From: Marinobacterium halophilum | GTDB taxonomy: Bacteria > Pseudomonadota > Gammaproteobacteria > Pseudomonadales > Balneatricaceae | Length of the DNA stretch: 64,000 nucleotides | Assembly (NCBI RefSeq): GCF_003014615.1 | Contig: NZ_PYGI01000019.1 | Span: 37,387-101,386 of the forward strand | Direction of reading: 5' to 3' | Part shown: positions 35,383-43,618 of the stretch, piece by piece | Numbering within the stretch: position 1 is the stretch's first letter | How the letters are laid out: each line of letters opens with the position of its first letter | Program-made: the position numbers and the translations under genes | The notes under the pieces: model-generated | Told to the model about the DNA's origin: nothing | Seen by the model: the letters and a program-made list of their open reading frames with translations, nothing else | Databases searched by the model: none

Positions 35383-36190
35383 GCTGACCGATTTCATCCA
35401 CCGCCATCCTCGCCTGCTGATTCTCACCGGTGCCGGTATCAGTACCGATTCGGGCATTCCCGACTACCGCGATGCCAACGGTGAATGGAAACGCAAACAG
35501 CCCGTACAACACCCGGACTTCATGCGCAGCGAACACACCCGCCAACGCTACTGGGGCCGCAGCCTCGTCGGCTGGCCGGTGATGCGGGATGCACAACCCA
35601 ACGGCGCACACACGGCGCTGGCACAGCTGGAAAGCCTCGGTCATATCGAACGGCTGGTGACGCAGAACGTGGATGGCCTGCACCAGCAGGCAGGCAACCG
35701 CAACGTCACCGACCTGCACGGCCGCTCGGACCGAGTCATCTGCATGCACTGCGACTTCACCTGCAGCCGTGACGAGGTGCATCAGCGCAGTGCCGAGATG
35801 AACCCCGCATTCACCCGTTTTACCGCCGTCACCGCACCAGATGGCGATGCCGATCTGGAAGTGGATTTCAGCGAATTTCGTATCCCCGACTGCCCCCACT
35901 GTGGCGGCATTCTCAAGCCGGATGTGGTGTTTTTCGGCGATAACGTGCCCAAACAGCGGGTAATCGACGCCCTCGATGCCCTGCAACGCGCCGATGCATT
36001 GCTGGTGATCGGTTCTTCATTGATGGTCTATTCCGGCTTTCGCTTCTGCCGTCGCGCCCATGAATGGGATAAGCCGATTGCAGCCCTGACGCTGGGCAAG
36101 ACCCGCGCCGACGAGCTGCTGAGCCTGAAGCTCAATGCCTCCATCGGACCGGTACTGAACACGGCTCTGAAGCACCTAAGCAGCGAGTGA
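35369..36190 (+). CDS. Sir2-family NAD-dependent deacylase (zinc-containing, SIRT4-like class)
   Basis: 273 aa from ATG 35369, inside the end of metR. Motifs: G-A-G-I-S-T-D-S-G-I-P-D-Y-R (~19-32), T-Q-N-V-D-G-L-H (~95), catalytic His in D-L-H-G-R, zinc ligands C-M-H-C and C-P-H-C, and V-V-F-F-G-D-N. Unlike the Sir2 protein at 20236 the zinc site is complete. Removes acyl groups from lysines using NAD. Overlap with metR suggests co-expression. Confidence 0.92.
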   Translation: MPHTELTDFIHRHPRLLILTGAGISTDSGIPDYRDANGEWKRKQPVQHPDFMRSEHTRQRYWGRSLVGWPVMRDAQPNGAHTALAQLESLGHIERLVTQNVDGLHQQAGNRNVTDLHGRSDRVICMHCDFTCSRDEVHQRSAEMNPAFTRFTAVTAPDGDADLEVDFSEFRIPDCPHCGGILKPDVVFFGDNVPKQRVIDALDALQRADALLVIGSSLMVYSGFRFCRRAHEWDKPIAALTLGKTRADELLSLKLNASIGPVLNTALKHLSSE

Positions 36191-36264
36191 ACAGTTGTTT
36201 AACTGGGCACCTCTATCTGTATATACTGTTGCACATCGATCAATGTTGATGGAGCGGCCATACA

Positions 36265-38532
36265 ATGACTGTCCGAACCCACTCGGCGGCACCCGCTTAT
36301 CGGCCCGTCCTGATCCAGCCATGGCAACTGCTCACCCTACTGTTTTTAGTGGTTTTCACCGCACTCCCCCTTAACGCCGCAACCGTAACCCTGGACCAGC
36401 ACTGGGAATACCGCTGGGGCGACTCCCCCTTCAGTGGCAACACCCCGGAATGGACGCTGCAAGACGAACCCGACGCCTGGCAGCCCATCGATTTTCCCTC
36501 CAACCCCCCCGGCCGTAACGGCCAGGAAAACATCTGGTACCGTACCCTGGTTCCACAAGGCCATTGGCATGATCCGGTTCTATACATCTTCAGTGTCGAC
36601 CTGATTGTCGAAACCTACCTCGACGGCCAGCGCATCTATCAATATGGCCACTTCGACAGCAACGGACGCGGCCAATTCGAAGGCTGGCCCTGGCACATGA
36701 TTCAACTGCCTCCCGATGCCGCTGGCAAGCCGATTTACTTCCGCATATTCAGTAACTACACCGACATCGGCCTTTGGGGCGAAGTCAAAGTCACGGAACG
36801 CATGACCCTTTACCAACAGGTTTTAGAGGACTCCATCGACAGCCTGACCATTACCGCTTTTAGCCTTGTTATCGCCCTGTTATGTCTGCTATTTGCACTG
36901 TTCAACACCGAGCGCAACAGCCTGCTGGCACTGGCCCTGTTCTCGCTGTCCCACGCCGGGCTGGCCCTGACCGGCAGCCAGGCTAAACAACTGCTGATGC
37001 ACCATCCGCTGCTGTGGGACTATATCGAAGCTGGCTGCTACTACGTGTTACCCATTGCCTTGGCCCTGCTGCTGCGCAGCTGGTATGGCGCGCGTTATCG
37101 TCGCCTGTTCAACAGCTTTGCCCTGTTGTTCGGAGCCTATCTGGTCGGTGCCCTGATCCTGCCGCTGACCGGCTTAACCAGCCTGGCGCACACCTATCCG
37201 CCCTTTGACCTCATGTTCGCCATCGGCGTACCGACCATGTTGATCATTGTCGCCCGCCACTGGCGCAGTGCCTCGCACGACCAGCGCCTGCTGCTGCTCG
37301 CCACGGCACTGCTGACGGTGCTGCTGCTGCTCGACATGGCCGTTGCCCACGGCCTGCTGCCCTGGAGCAAAGTCCCTGTTGACTGGGGATCGCTGATATT
37401 TTCACTGGCCATCGTTGCGCTATCGCTCAGCCACTTTAGCCATACGCGCAAGGCACTCGCCGAACTCAATGCCACATTGGAAAGCCGCGTCGCCGAGCGC
37501 ACGCATGAACTGGAACAGATGGCCCGGCAAGATGCCAAACACCTAAAGGCCCTTGAGTTTGGCAACAGCAAGCGCGGCATACTGGACGAGCTGGTTGTCG
37601 AGATGGAGTCACTGGCCGATATCAATCAGGCAACCGATTACCTGAGCACACAGATCCACACCCTCTGTTCCCCCGTTCCCGGTGCCTTCTATAGCCTCGC
37701 CTCCGGCTCATCTCAGCTGCAGCAACGCAACCATTGGGACACGACCGCCAGCCTTGCCACCAACCTTCAACCCGATGCACTGCAACTCCCGCACGACGAC
37801 TGGCACGTATTCAATATTCATTACGATGCCCCCGGCCTCGCCCGCACACAGGTTGCTACATTGCTGCTCGATTTTGGCACCGATAGCACCCTGTTTGACG
37901 AACTGAGCCCCTTTACCCTGCAAACCCTGTTCACACGCGCCATCGAACGCATCAACCTGACCCTGTCCAAAGTGGCGCTGCAACAGGCCCTGAGCCGCTT
38001 TTCCTATGAAGACGCACTCACCGGGCTGCATAACCGACGCTATCTGGACGAGATGCTCGACCGCGAAATCGCACGCGGCCAACGGTCCGGTGCCTCCATT
38101 GCACTGGTCATGTGCGATATCGACTATTTTAAAAAATTGAACGACCGCTATGGCCATGCCGCAGGCGACCGGGTACTTCAGGTTGTGGCACAACAGATTC
38201 GCGCGGCCTTTCGCAGCAGTGACATCATCTGCCGTTATGGCGGAGAAGAATTCGTCATCGTCATGCCCGAGAGCCAGCTGGATGACGCCCGCGCGCGGGC
38301 CGAACAGCTACGCATCGACATTGCCGCCAGCCATATCACCTTCGATGACATCAATATCAGCAACATAACGCTTTCAGCCGGTGTAAGTGCTCGCTATGCT
38401 GACGATACAACGGCCGATATTCTGCTGCGTACCGCCGACAAGGCACTGTACCAGGCCAAAAACAGTGGCCGTAACCGGGTCATCACCGCCGACTCACCGA
38501 CACAGGCACAACCAACCATCAAACAAGCCTGA
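36265..38532 (+). CDS. 7TM-DISM diguanylate cyclase
   Basis: 755 aa, start preceded by GGAG. Signal peptide/first helix (~20-38), an extracellular 7TMR-DISM-type sensory domain (~45-185, beta-rich, N-I-W-Y-R-T ... V-E-T-Y-L-D-G-Q-R), seven membrane helices (~195-400), a coiled-coil linker (~405-440), a degenerate GAF-like region (~445-590) and a C-terminal GGDEF domain with intact Y-G-G-E-E-F and D-A-L-T-G-L-H-N-R-R. Should make cyclic di-GMP in response to an external, unknown signal, possibly a carbohydrate-like ligand. Confidence 0.9.
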   Translation: MTVRTHSAAPAYRPVLIQPWQLLTLLFLVVFTALPLNAATVTLDQHWEYRWGDSPFSGNTPEWTLQDEPDAWQPIDFPSNPPGRNGQENIWYRTLVPQGHWHDPVLYIFSVDLIVETYLDGQRIYQYGHFDSNGRGQFEGWPWHMIQLPPDAAGKPIYFRIFSNYTDIGLWGEVKVTERMTLYQQVLEDSIDSLTITAFSLVIALLCLLFALFNTERNSLLALALFSLSHAGLALTGSQAKQLLMHHPLLWDYIEAGCYYVLPIALALLLRSWYGARYRRLFNSFALLFGAYLVGALILPLTGLTSLAHTYPPFDLMFAIGVPTMLIIVARHWRSASHDQRLLLLATALLTVLLLLDMAVAHGLLPWSKVPVDWGSLIFSLAIVALSLSHFSHTRKALAELNATLESRVAERTHELEQMARQDAKHLKALEFGNSKRGILDELVVEMESLADINQATDYLSTQIHTLCSPVPGAFYSLASGSSQLQQRNHWDTTASLATNLQPDALQLPHDDWHVFNIHYDAPGLARTQVATLLLDFGTDSTLFDELSPFTLQTLFTRAIERINLTLSKVALQQALSRFSYEDALTGLHNRRYLDEMLDREIARGQRSGASIALVMCDIDYFKKLNDRYGHAAGDRVLQVVAQQIRAAFRSSDIICRYGGEEFVIVMPESQLDDARARAEQLRIDIAASHITFDDINISNITLSAGVSARYADDTTADILLRTADKALYQAKNSGRNRVITADSPTQAQPTIKQA

Positions 38533-38582
38533 ACACTATTCCCTAACCGGCACGGATTGCCGCTCAGACAAAGGACTGTCAC

Positions 38583-39146
38583 ATGTATCAACCCGCACTT
38601 GGTGCCGTCATCGCACAGCACCTGGAACAGCTGGAAGGCCGCATAGCCCACATGTACCGCGACACGCGTGGCTACATTACCGTTGGGGTTGGCCATCTGC
38701 TGGCCACCGAACAGGACGCCACCGCTCTGGCCTTTATCCACCGAGACACAGGCTTGGCTGCCACACCCGACGCCATCCGTCAGGAATACCAAGCCCTGAG
38801 CACCCGCCCCTACGGCCAACGTCATGGTGCCTCCAGTTTTGCCGCCCACACCAATCTGCGTTTGCCCGATGCCGAGATCGACACCCTCACCCGACTGCAT
38901 ATCGACCGCTTCGGCCATGAACTGCTCAGCCTCTACGGCCCCGCATTCGACACCTTTACCGACCCCATTAAACTGGCCCTGTTCGACATGATCTTCAACC
39001 TCGGCCTGACCAAACTCCGCCGGGGTTTTCCACGCTTCAACCAACATATCCACAACCGGAACTGGACCGCCGCCGCAAAGGAAAGCCATCGCTTGGGCAT
39101 CAGTGAGGCACGCAACCGGCATGTACATAATTTACTCAGTGGGTAA
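38583..39146 (+). CDS. T4-type lysozyme (GH24 muramidase)
   Basis: 187 aa. L-E-G-R-I-A-H-M-Y-R-D-T-R-G-Y-I-T-V-G-V-G-H-L-L lines up with T4 lysozyme; Glu18, Asp27 and Thr33 keep the spacing of its catalytic Glu11-Asp20-Thr26. The C-terminal F-N-L-G-L-T-K-L-R-R-G-F-P-R-F-N block also fits. No signal peptide, holin or spanin gene is nearby, so it is not part of an intact prophage lysis cassette. It could be a phage remnant, a toxin or a secreted effector. First gene of the accessory stretch. Confidence 0.88.
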   Translation: MYQPALGAVIAQHLEQLEGRIAHMYRDTRGYITVGVGHLLATEQDATALAFIHRDTGLAATPDAIRQEYQALSTRPYGQRHGASSFAAHTNLRLPDAEIDTLTRLHIDRFGHELLSLYGPAFDTFTDPIKLALFDMIFNLGLTKLRRGFPRFNQHIHNRNWTAAAKESHRLGISEARNRHVHNLLSG

Positions 39147-39158
39147 TTTGACAACAGG

Positions 39159-39452
39159 TTAAGCACAGGTGATAACGAATGTATTCACATGTGTACAACT
39201 TAAAATCCGAAGATATAAACAACCCGAAGAAAACCGTTATTCACCTGATAGGATGATAATTGATCAGTTTTAGGATCGCCTGTATATAAGGGGTTTGTGA
39301 CGATTTGTAGACCTGTTCACCGTACCTTATGCACAGTATTATTCAGCGGTTCTGTGGGTAACTTTATCGGTGCGGTGAATAAGATTTTCATCCCCAAAAC
39401 GTGGCTAACAAAACATATGCACAGACGCAGCTTAATTCACATCTGTGCATAA
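39159..39452. other. Cluster of DnaA boxes in a gene-free region
   Basis: The 380-bp gap between the lysozyme and the next gene has two perfect DnaA boxes (TTATGCACA at 39327-39335 forward; TGTGCATAA at 39444-39452, reverse). Seven more differ from TTATNCACA by one base (39159, 39181, 39237, 39353 reverse, 39374 reverse, 39415, 39433). Two GATC sites lie in the A+T-rich middle (~39260). No rep, dnaA, gidA or parAB gene is in view. It looks like a DnaA-titration or replication-control element, or the remnant of a plasmid or phage origin. Confidence 0.6.
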
Positions 39453-39525
39453 CTAACATCGCCAGAAGCATGACTTCACTCTGACACCTGGCTACAGTAA
39501 TGGCGTAAACAGTGAGGGATAAAAT

Positions 39526-39744
39526 ATGTCTAACTACTCAGAAGACAAGACTCTGCAGCAGTGGCAATCCTATTGCGATGAGGTTGCAACACTTGCACAA
39601 GAAGTGTTCGGATTAACGCTGATCGACCTTGCCGATAAACGCCAACTGCGCACAGGTTTAGAAGACGGCGAAAGCCCCCGCGAACTCGTTGAGCGTTTGG
39701 GCGTAAAATATGACCTTATTCGTCTTGATACCCATTTTTGGTAA
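39526..39744 (+). CDS. Small conserved-looking protein, 72 aa
   Basis: Start preceded by GAGGGA at good distance, so translation is credible. Acidic, all-helical by eye, with a C-terminal S-P-R-E-L-V-E-R-L-G-V-K-Y-D-L block. No family recognised. It is 27 bp upstream of the HNH nuclease gene and probably co-transcribed, so a regulator or antitoxin-like partner is possible but not shown. Confidence 0.65.
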   Translation: MSNYSEDKTLQQWQSYCDEVATLAQEVFGLTLIDLADKRQLRTGLEDGESPRELVERLGVKYDLIRLDTHFW

Positions 39745-39771
39745 TCACCAGCATCATTCAGGAGCGCATCA

Positions 39772-40548
39772 ATGTCACGGAAAGACTGGACACCGGCAGA
39801 GGTCAAACTGGCTTTCCATCTATACTGCCAACTGCCTTTCGGTCGTTTACACCGCAGCAATCCTGAAATTATCGAATTAGCCAACATGATTGGCCGCACC
39901 CCATCGGCTGTTGCCATGAAGCTGGTCAACCTCGCGAGTCTTGATCCCATGATCATCGCCTCTGGCAGGAAAGGGCTCAGCAGTACATCAAAGCTCGACC
40001 GAGCGATTTGGGATGAGTTTCATGCCGATTGGGAAGGATTGGTATTGGAGAGCAATCAAATTCGGGCCGAACTGGAACAGGCTACAGACAGCGCAGCGGC
40101 AATCGACCTGACTAGCGAAGACACACCTACCGACTTCACTGGCAAAACCCGCAACCAAATCGTGCAGCAGCGGATCAAACAGTCCTTCTTTCGCCGCACA
40201 GTGCTGTCCAGTTACCACAACCGCTGCTGCATTACTGGATTGGCAGAACCACGCCTACTGATCGCCAGCCATATCGTGCCCTGGAGCCAAGACACAGCCA
40301 ACCGGCTGAACCCGAGCAACGGACTTTGCTTATCGGCGCTGTATGACCGGGCATTTGATCAGGGGTTGATGACGCTGGATGAAAACTGGCGGGTAGTGCT
40401 GTCACAGCAACTGAAAAAACCTGATCCGGCGATGCAACGCTACTTCCATACGGTAGAAGGGCAAAGAATCGAACTGCCTGAGCGTTTTAGTCCTGACACT
40501 GTATTAATACAAAAGCATCGGGAAACGGTGTTTTTGGATTCGGTTTAA
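39772..40548 (+). CDS. HNH endonuclease with N-terminal helical domain
   Basis: 258 aa; AGGAG before the ATG. N-terminal ~75 residues form a helix-turn-helix-like domain (N-M-I-G-R-T-P-S-A-V-A-M-K-L-V-N-L) common in restriction-associated HNH proteins. The C-terminal HNH motif is C-C-I-T-G ... L-I-A-S-H-I-V-P-W-S ... N-P-S-N-G-L-C-L-S-A-L-Y-D-R-A-F-D, with all metal and catalytic residues. Likely a DNA nuclease in defence or mobile DNA; no methylase lies beside it. Confidence 0.88.
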   Translation: MSRKDWTPAEVKLAFHLYCQLPFGRLHRSNPEIIELANMIGRTPSAVAMKLVNLASLDPMIIASGRKGLSSTSKLDRAIWDEFHADWEGLVLESNQIRAELEQATDSAAAIDLTSEDTPTDFTGKTRNQIVQQRIKQSFFRRTVLSSYHNRCCITGLAEPRLLIASHIVPWSQDTANRLNPSNGLCLSALYDRAFDQGLMTLDENWRVVLSQQLKKPDPAMQRYFHTVEGQRIELPERFSPDTVLIQKHRETVFLDSV

Positions 40549-40874
40549 GCACCGGAATGATTTTTTGGCCGCCAGCGCACGGAGCAGACTTTATCGGGGG
40601 CTGGTCATCTGTCGTTCAGTTTGTGATCACTTACAACTGGCAACATTCAGGAGTTTGGTCCAGTATCAAAAGACTATGGATTAAACGCAACATGATACTG
40701 CGCACGGCGCAGCAGAAGAATGCGTATGTAGTTTTCATACGAAGGAGAATGGCTATGATTCATCACCTACCTCACTAATATAACTACTTAACTTAACCCT
40801 CTTTTTCGACTCATCTTTTGAGTTAGAAATGCATGCCCATCATTAAAATTCTAGCCCTCAAAGGAAATTTAACG
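40549..40874. other. Gene-poor spacer, 326 bp
   Basis: No convincing gene. A 73-codon frame (40557-40778) lacks a ribosome site and looks random; a tiny frame after GGAG at 40751 codes only seven residues. A weak hairpin (GACTCA...TGAGTT near 40807) and lower G+C than the flanks suggest degraded mobile DNA. The ribosome site AAAGGA for the next gene is at its end. Confidence 0.4.
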
Positions 40875-41843
40875 ATGAAGCCGTTCATTGTCGCACTTGG
40901 AACTACGATCATCCTTGCGAGCTCTTGCGGCATCGCTTATGCCATCGATTGCTCACGCGCGAGAACAGTACCCGAAGTAGCAATTTGTTCTAATCCTACA
41001 CTCAAAGCGTTTGATGATTATCTTGCCGAAGCATATTCGAACGTCCGTAGCATAGTTCCGGTAGACGTTTTTGGAGATGTTCGGAGAAGCCAGATTGAAT
41101 GGATCAACAATCGTGACGCTAAGTGTGGCGGTGATGTCTCTTGCCTAATTCGAGAAACACAACAGCGAACAGCTGCTCTCAACGGCTTTGTTCAGAGCTA
41201 TATCGAAAAACTTAGGCTCGCACTACTTGGAGATCAGATGGGAGAGAGTCAACAAATCACCACATCTGAAACACCTTCGAACCAGCCTCTCAACCCTCAA
41301 GACATCTACACGAAAGCGGCAAAATCCGTTGTGGTTGTGATTGCATTCAATGAGCGACAAGACGACATTAGCCAAGGCAGTGGGGTAGTAATTGCGCGAA
41401 ACACAGTGGCTACAAACTGTCATGTCTTGGAGAGTGCTGATACTGCTGTAGTTCTTTTCAAGGGAGAGCCTTATAAAGCAGTTTCGGTAGTAGGCGACAG
41501 GGAGCTTGACTACTGTATTCTATACACTAGCAACCTGCCTGCACGTGTCGCTGACACAGCTGAACGGTCTACTGTCACGCCTGGCCAGCGCGTTTACAGT
41601 ATTGGTAGCCCGCGGGGCCTCGATCTCACAATTGCAGAAGGACTTGTGTCGGGACTTCGCAGTCAAGACGGTATGCCGCTTCCCCTGATTCAGACATCTG
41701 CTGCCATCTCCCCTGGCTCAAGCGGCGGCGGCTTGTTTGATGAATTCGGGCGAGTTATCGGTATTACGACTTTTCTTCTTGAAGACTCTCAGAGCATCAA
41801 CTTTGCATTACCTATTGCGCTTTCAAACGTAGTTTCGCGATGA
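40875..41843 (+). CDS. Secreted LprI-domain / trypsin-like serine protease
   Basis: 322 aa from ATG 40875 (AAAGGA upstream). Signal peptide (~1-22), then an LprI-type lysozyme-inhibitor domain (D-C-S-R-A-R-T-V-P-E-V-A-I-C ... Q-I-E-W-I-N-N-R-D-A-K-C, ~24-95), then a chymotrypsin-fold protease. Catalytic residues are His in A-T-N-C-H-V-L-E, Asp in R-E-L-D-Y-C, and Ser in S-P-G-S-S-G-G-G-L-F-D. Should act in the periplasm. An LprI domain fused to a protease, two genes from a lysozyme, is noteworthy. Target unknown. Confidence 0.82.
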   Translation: MKPFIVALGTTIILASSCGIAYAIDCSRARTVPEVAICSNPTLKAFDDYLAEAYSNVRSIVPVDVFGDVRRSQIEWINNRDAKCGGDVSCLIRETQQRTAALNGFVQSYIEKLRLALLGDQMGESQQITTSETPSNQPLNPQDIYTKAAKSVVVVIAFNERQDDISQGSGVVIARNTVATNCHVLESADTAVVLFKGEPYKAVSVVGDRELDYCILYTSNLPARVADTAERSTVTPGQRVYSIGSPRGLDLTIAEGLVSGLRSQDGMPLPLIQTSAAISPGSSGGGLFDEFGRVIGITTFLLEDSQSINFALPIALSNVVSR

Positions 41844-41926
41844 CCAGCTCATTGCCTAACCAGCAAATCCAGCCGGGGTATTTGCCTTAGAAAGGTTACT
41901 CTGATCCAGTGCTTAAGAGGGTAGTC

Positions 41927-42340
41927 ATGGATTTGATACACCAGACCAATCCGAAACATACAATTTACTGGAGGCTTCAAAGCAATATCCATTATGTACT
42001 ATATCCGCAAAAACCAGGCATGTTTAGTAGCTTTCTGACTGTGGCTAATACATTAGCGAACCGTTTTGGCTACGAGTTAAGCGCGAGAAGATCGTTTGGT
42101 TCAGCATTTGAAACTGTGACAGAGCCTGGTCTAGCAGCGTCGCTCACATGGTGGCGCCGCTCGATTGTTGAAGTGTGTTTCGTATCAGATGGCTCAGTAG
42201 TCGCCCAGATGCGGCACCGAGGGGAGGTTATTCACTACTCGAACCACCCAGAACTTTGCGAGCTACTGAGGGGCTGGGTTTGCGAGACCCAGCAACGTGA
42301 ACAAACCCGCTATATTCCTGAAGAGGGTGAGACCTCGTGA
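41927..42340 (+). CDS. Hypothetical protein, 137 aa
   Basis: Start ATG 41927 follows GAGGGT; the longer frame from 41909 has no site. No family recognised. Mixed alpha/beta with many aromatic residues (Y-W-R-L-Q-S-N-I-H-Y-V-L-Y-P) and an Arg-rich middle; no signal peptide or membrane helix. It is convergent with the PD-(D/E)XK gene, 10 bp apart, in the accessory block. Confidence 0.6.
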   Translation: MDLIHQTNPKHTIYWRLQSNIHYVLYPQKPGMFSSFLTVANTLANRFGYELSARRSFGSAFETVTEPGLAASLTWWRRSIVEVCFVSDGSVVAQMRHRGEVIHYSNHPELCELLRGWVCETQQREQTRYIPEEGETS

Positions 42341-42350
42341 GCCTGAGCTG

Positions 42351-43133
42351 CTAATGACTGCTATTTCGTAAAGATTGTAGGTCCATCACGCTAACTGCCC
42401 CGGTTTCTTCATCGAATTCCCAAATTTCGACGTCCTCCGGGATCAGGTGCAGGTAACGGCTGACATAATGCTCTGCGAGTGTTAACCCTCGTGACTCTGA
42501 ATGATCACGTAGGACAAACAACACCTTCCGAAAGCCGAGAGGTGCCACTGCAAAGTAATACATGGCTTCGTTCCAAACGGTTAGCTTGGCGCTTGGCGTA
42601 TTGCCACCCGTCGTCCAACGATGTGATTTGCATTCAACCAATATGGGTGGGTTTGAGCTTCCCAGATCAAAGCAGTGTTTCTTTCTCAGGCGGCCAATAC
42701 CAACTGGCACAGAAAAATCCGGCTGAACTTGAATGTCCTGCCGAGCAAATACTTGCGAGGCCGCTTTCTCGAAGTCTTTACCAACCTGGGTATTGGACAC
42801 CGCACCAATTCGTTGAAAATTGGCATCATTGACCGATACTGCAGGCAGCATATCGCCTTGTTCGCCCACAATTTTTGATCGAGGAATCTGATACCGTATT
42901 CGTAGTGATGCCCCGTTCCCCTTCAACGGGCTCTCAAGTACTTCATCTGAGTCTCTCATGACCTGGCGCATGACGGAACAACAGACAGGCATTCTATGGT
43001 CAGCACCGGGATAATCACCTACTATCCGGTGCAAATCACCAGCACTAACGGTAATTGACCTTTGGTTCTGACGCCTGGCTCTGAGAAACATCGATTCAAG
43101 TTCCCGTTGGAAATCAACTCGTTTTGCCGCCAT
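42351..43133 (-). CDS. PD-(D/E)XK nuclease-like protein with N-terminal helical domain
   Basis: 260 aa. Residues ~1-60 form a small helical domain (I-T-V-S-A-G-D-L-H-R-I-V-G-D-Y-P-G-A-D-H-R-M-P) seen in other restriction-type proteins. Residues ~115-200 have the nuclease pattern: an early Glu in V-G-K-D-F-E-K-A-A, then F-D-L-G, then I-L-V-E-C-K-S-H, that is D-x(n)-E-x-K on adjacent strands. Likely cuts DNA. No partner methylase, helicase or toxin gene is beside it. Start has no strong ribosome site. Confidence 0.7.
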   Translation of the reverse strand: MAAKRVDFQRELESMFLRARRQNQRSITVSAGDLHRIVGDYPGADHRMPVCCSVMRQVMRDSDEVLESPLKGNGASLRIRYQIPRSKIVGEQGDMLPAVSVNDANFQRIGAVSNTQVGKDFEKAASQVFARQDIQVQPDFSVPVGIGRLRKKHCFDLGSSNPPILVECKSHRWTTGGNTPSAKLTVWNEAMYYFAVAPLGFRKVLFVLRDHSESRGLTLAEHYVSRYLHLIPEDVEIWEFDEETGAVSVMDLQSLRNSSH

Positions 43134-43618
43134 AACGCAATCTCCATGTGTTTCACGGAAGCACTCTGTGATTAATACCCAGCATAGTTGAAGAAAATTT
43201 ATATCAGCAGTTCACGGCATCCTTGTTGTCGGGGTCAATCTAATTGGCTCTTTGGGCCAGTCGAGGCAATTGCATTCGATACCTAACATAGTCTGCTTCG
43301 TGCTGATATGTGCCGATCCTTATTACACTTTCAAGTTACGACCTAGCATCATTGCGCCCTCTATGAAGACTGAGCTACCGTTGAATATGCCATACTGCAA
43401 TAGGTGGAAAGGCACATAAACCCAATGTACAGGAACCGATCGAAACGTCGTTCACGTAGACAGATAAATGGTGTACTGCCGTTATCTGAAAGTGTCAGAC
43501 GAGGCTGCCAGGCTCAGAAAGTACTGCCTCCGGATAGCCCGAGGCAGTTCAGGTGCCCGCAGGACATCAATACAGAATAAGTGATGTTGTTCTAAAACAT
43601 GGGGATTAACGACTGAAT
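43134..43618. other. Gene-poor spacer, 485 bp
   Basis: No clear gene. A 51-codon, Arg-rich frame from ATG 43425 to TAA 43580 has no good ribosome site. A 6-bp stem TGCCTC/GAGGCA lies near 43530. The composition is mixed, with stop codons in all frames, consistent with decayed mobile DNA between two accessory genes reading outward. Confidence 0.35.

Noticed and set aside
38583..39146. Prophage lysis module
   Set aside because: The lysozyme stands alone; no holin, spanin, terminase, capsid or integrase gene is seen in the window.
39147..39525. Chromosomal oriC itself
   Set aside because: DnaA boxes are dense, but dnaA, dnaN, gidA, mioC or parAB are not nearby. Kept as a DnaA-box cluster rather than called an origin.
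40557..40778. 73-aa frame after the HNH gene
   Set aside because: No ribosome site and no recognisable pattern; treated as spacer.
41844..41926. Integron attC site after the LprI-protease gene
   Set aside because: A GCCTAAC-like word is present but the partner core site and the imperfect hairpin are missing.
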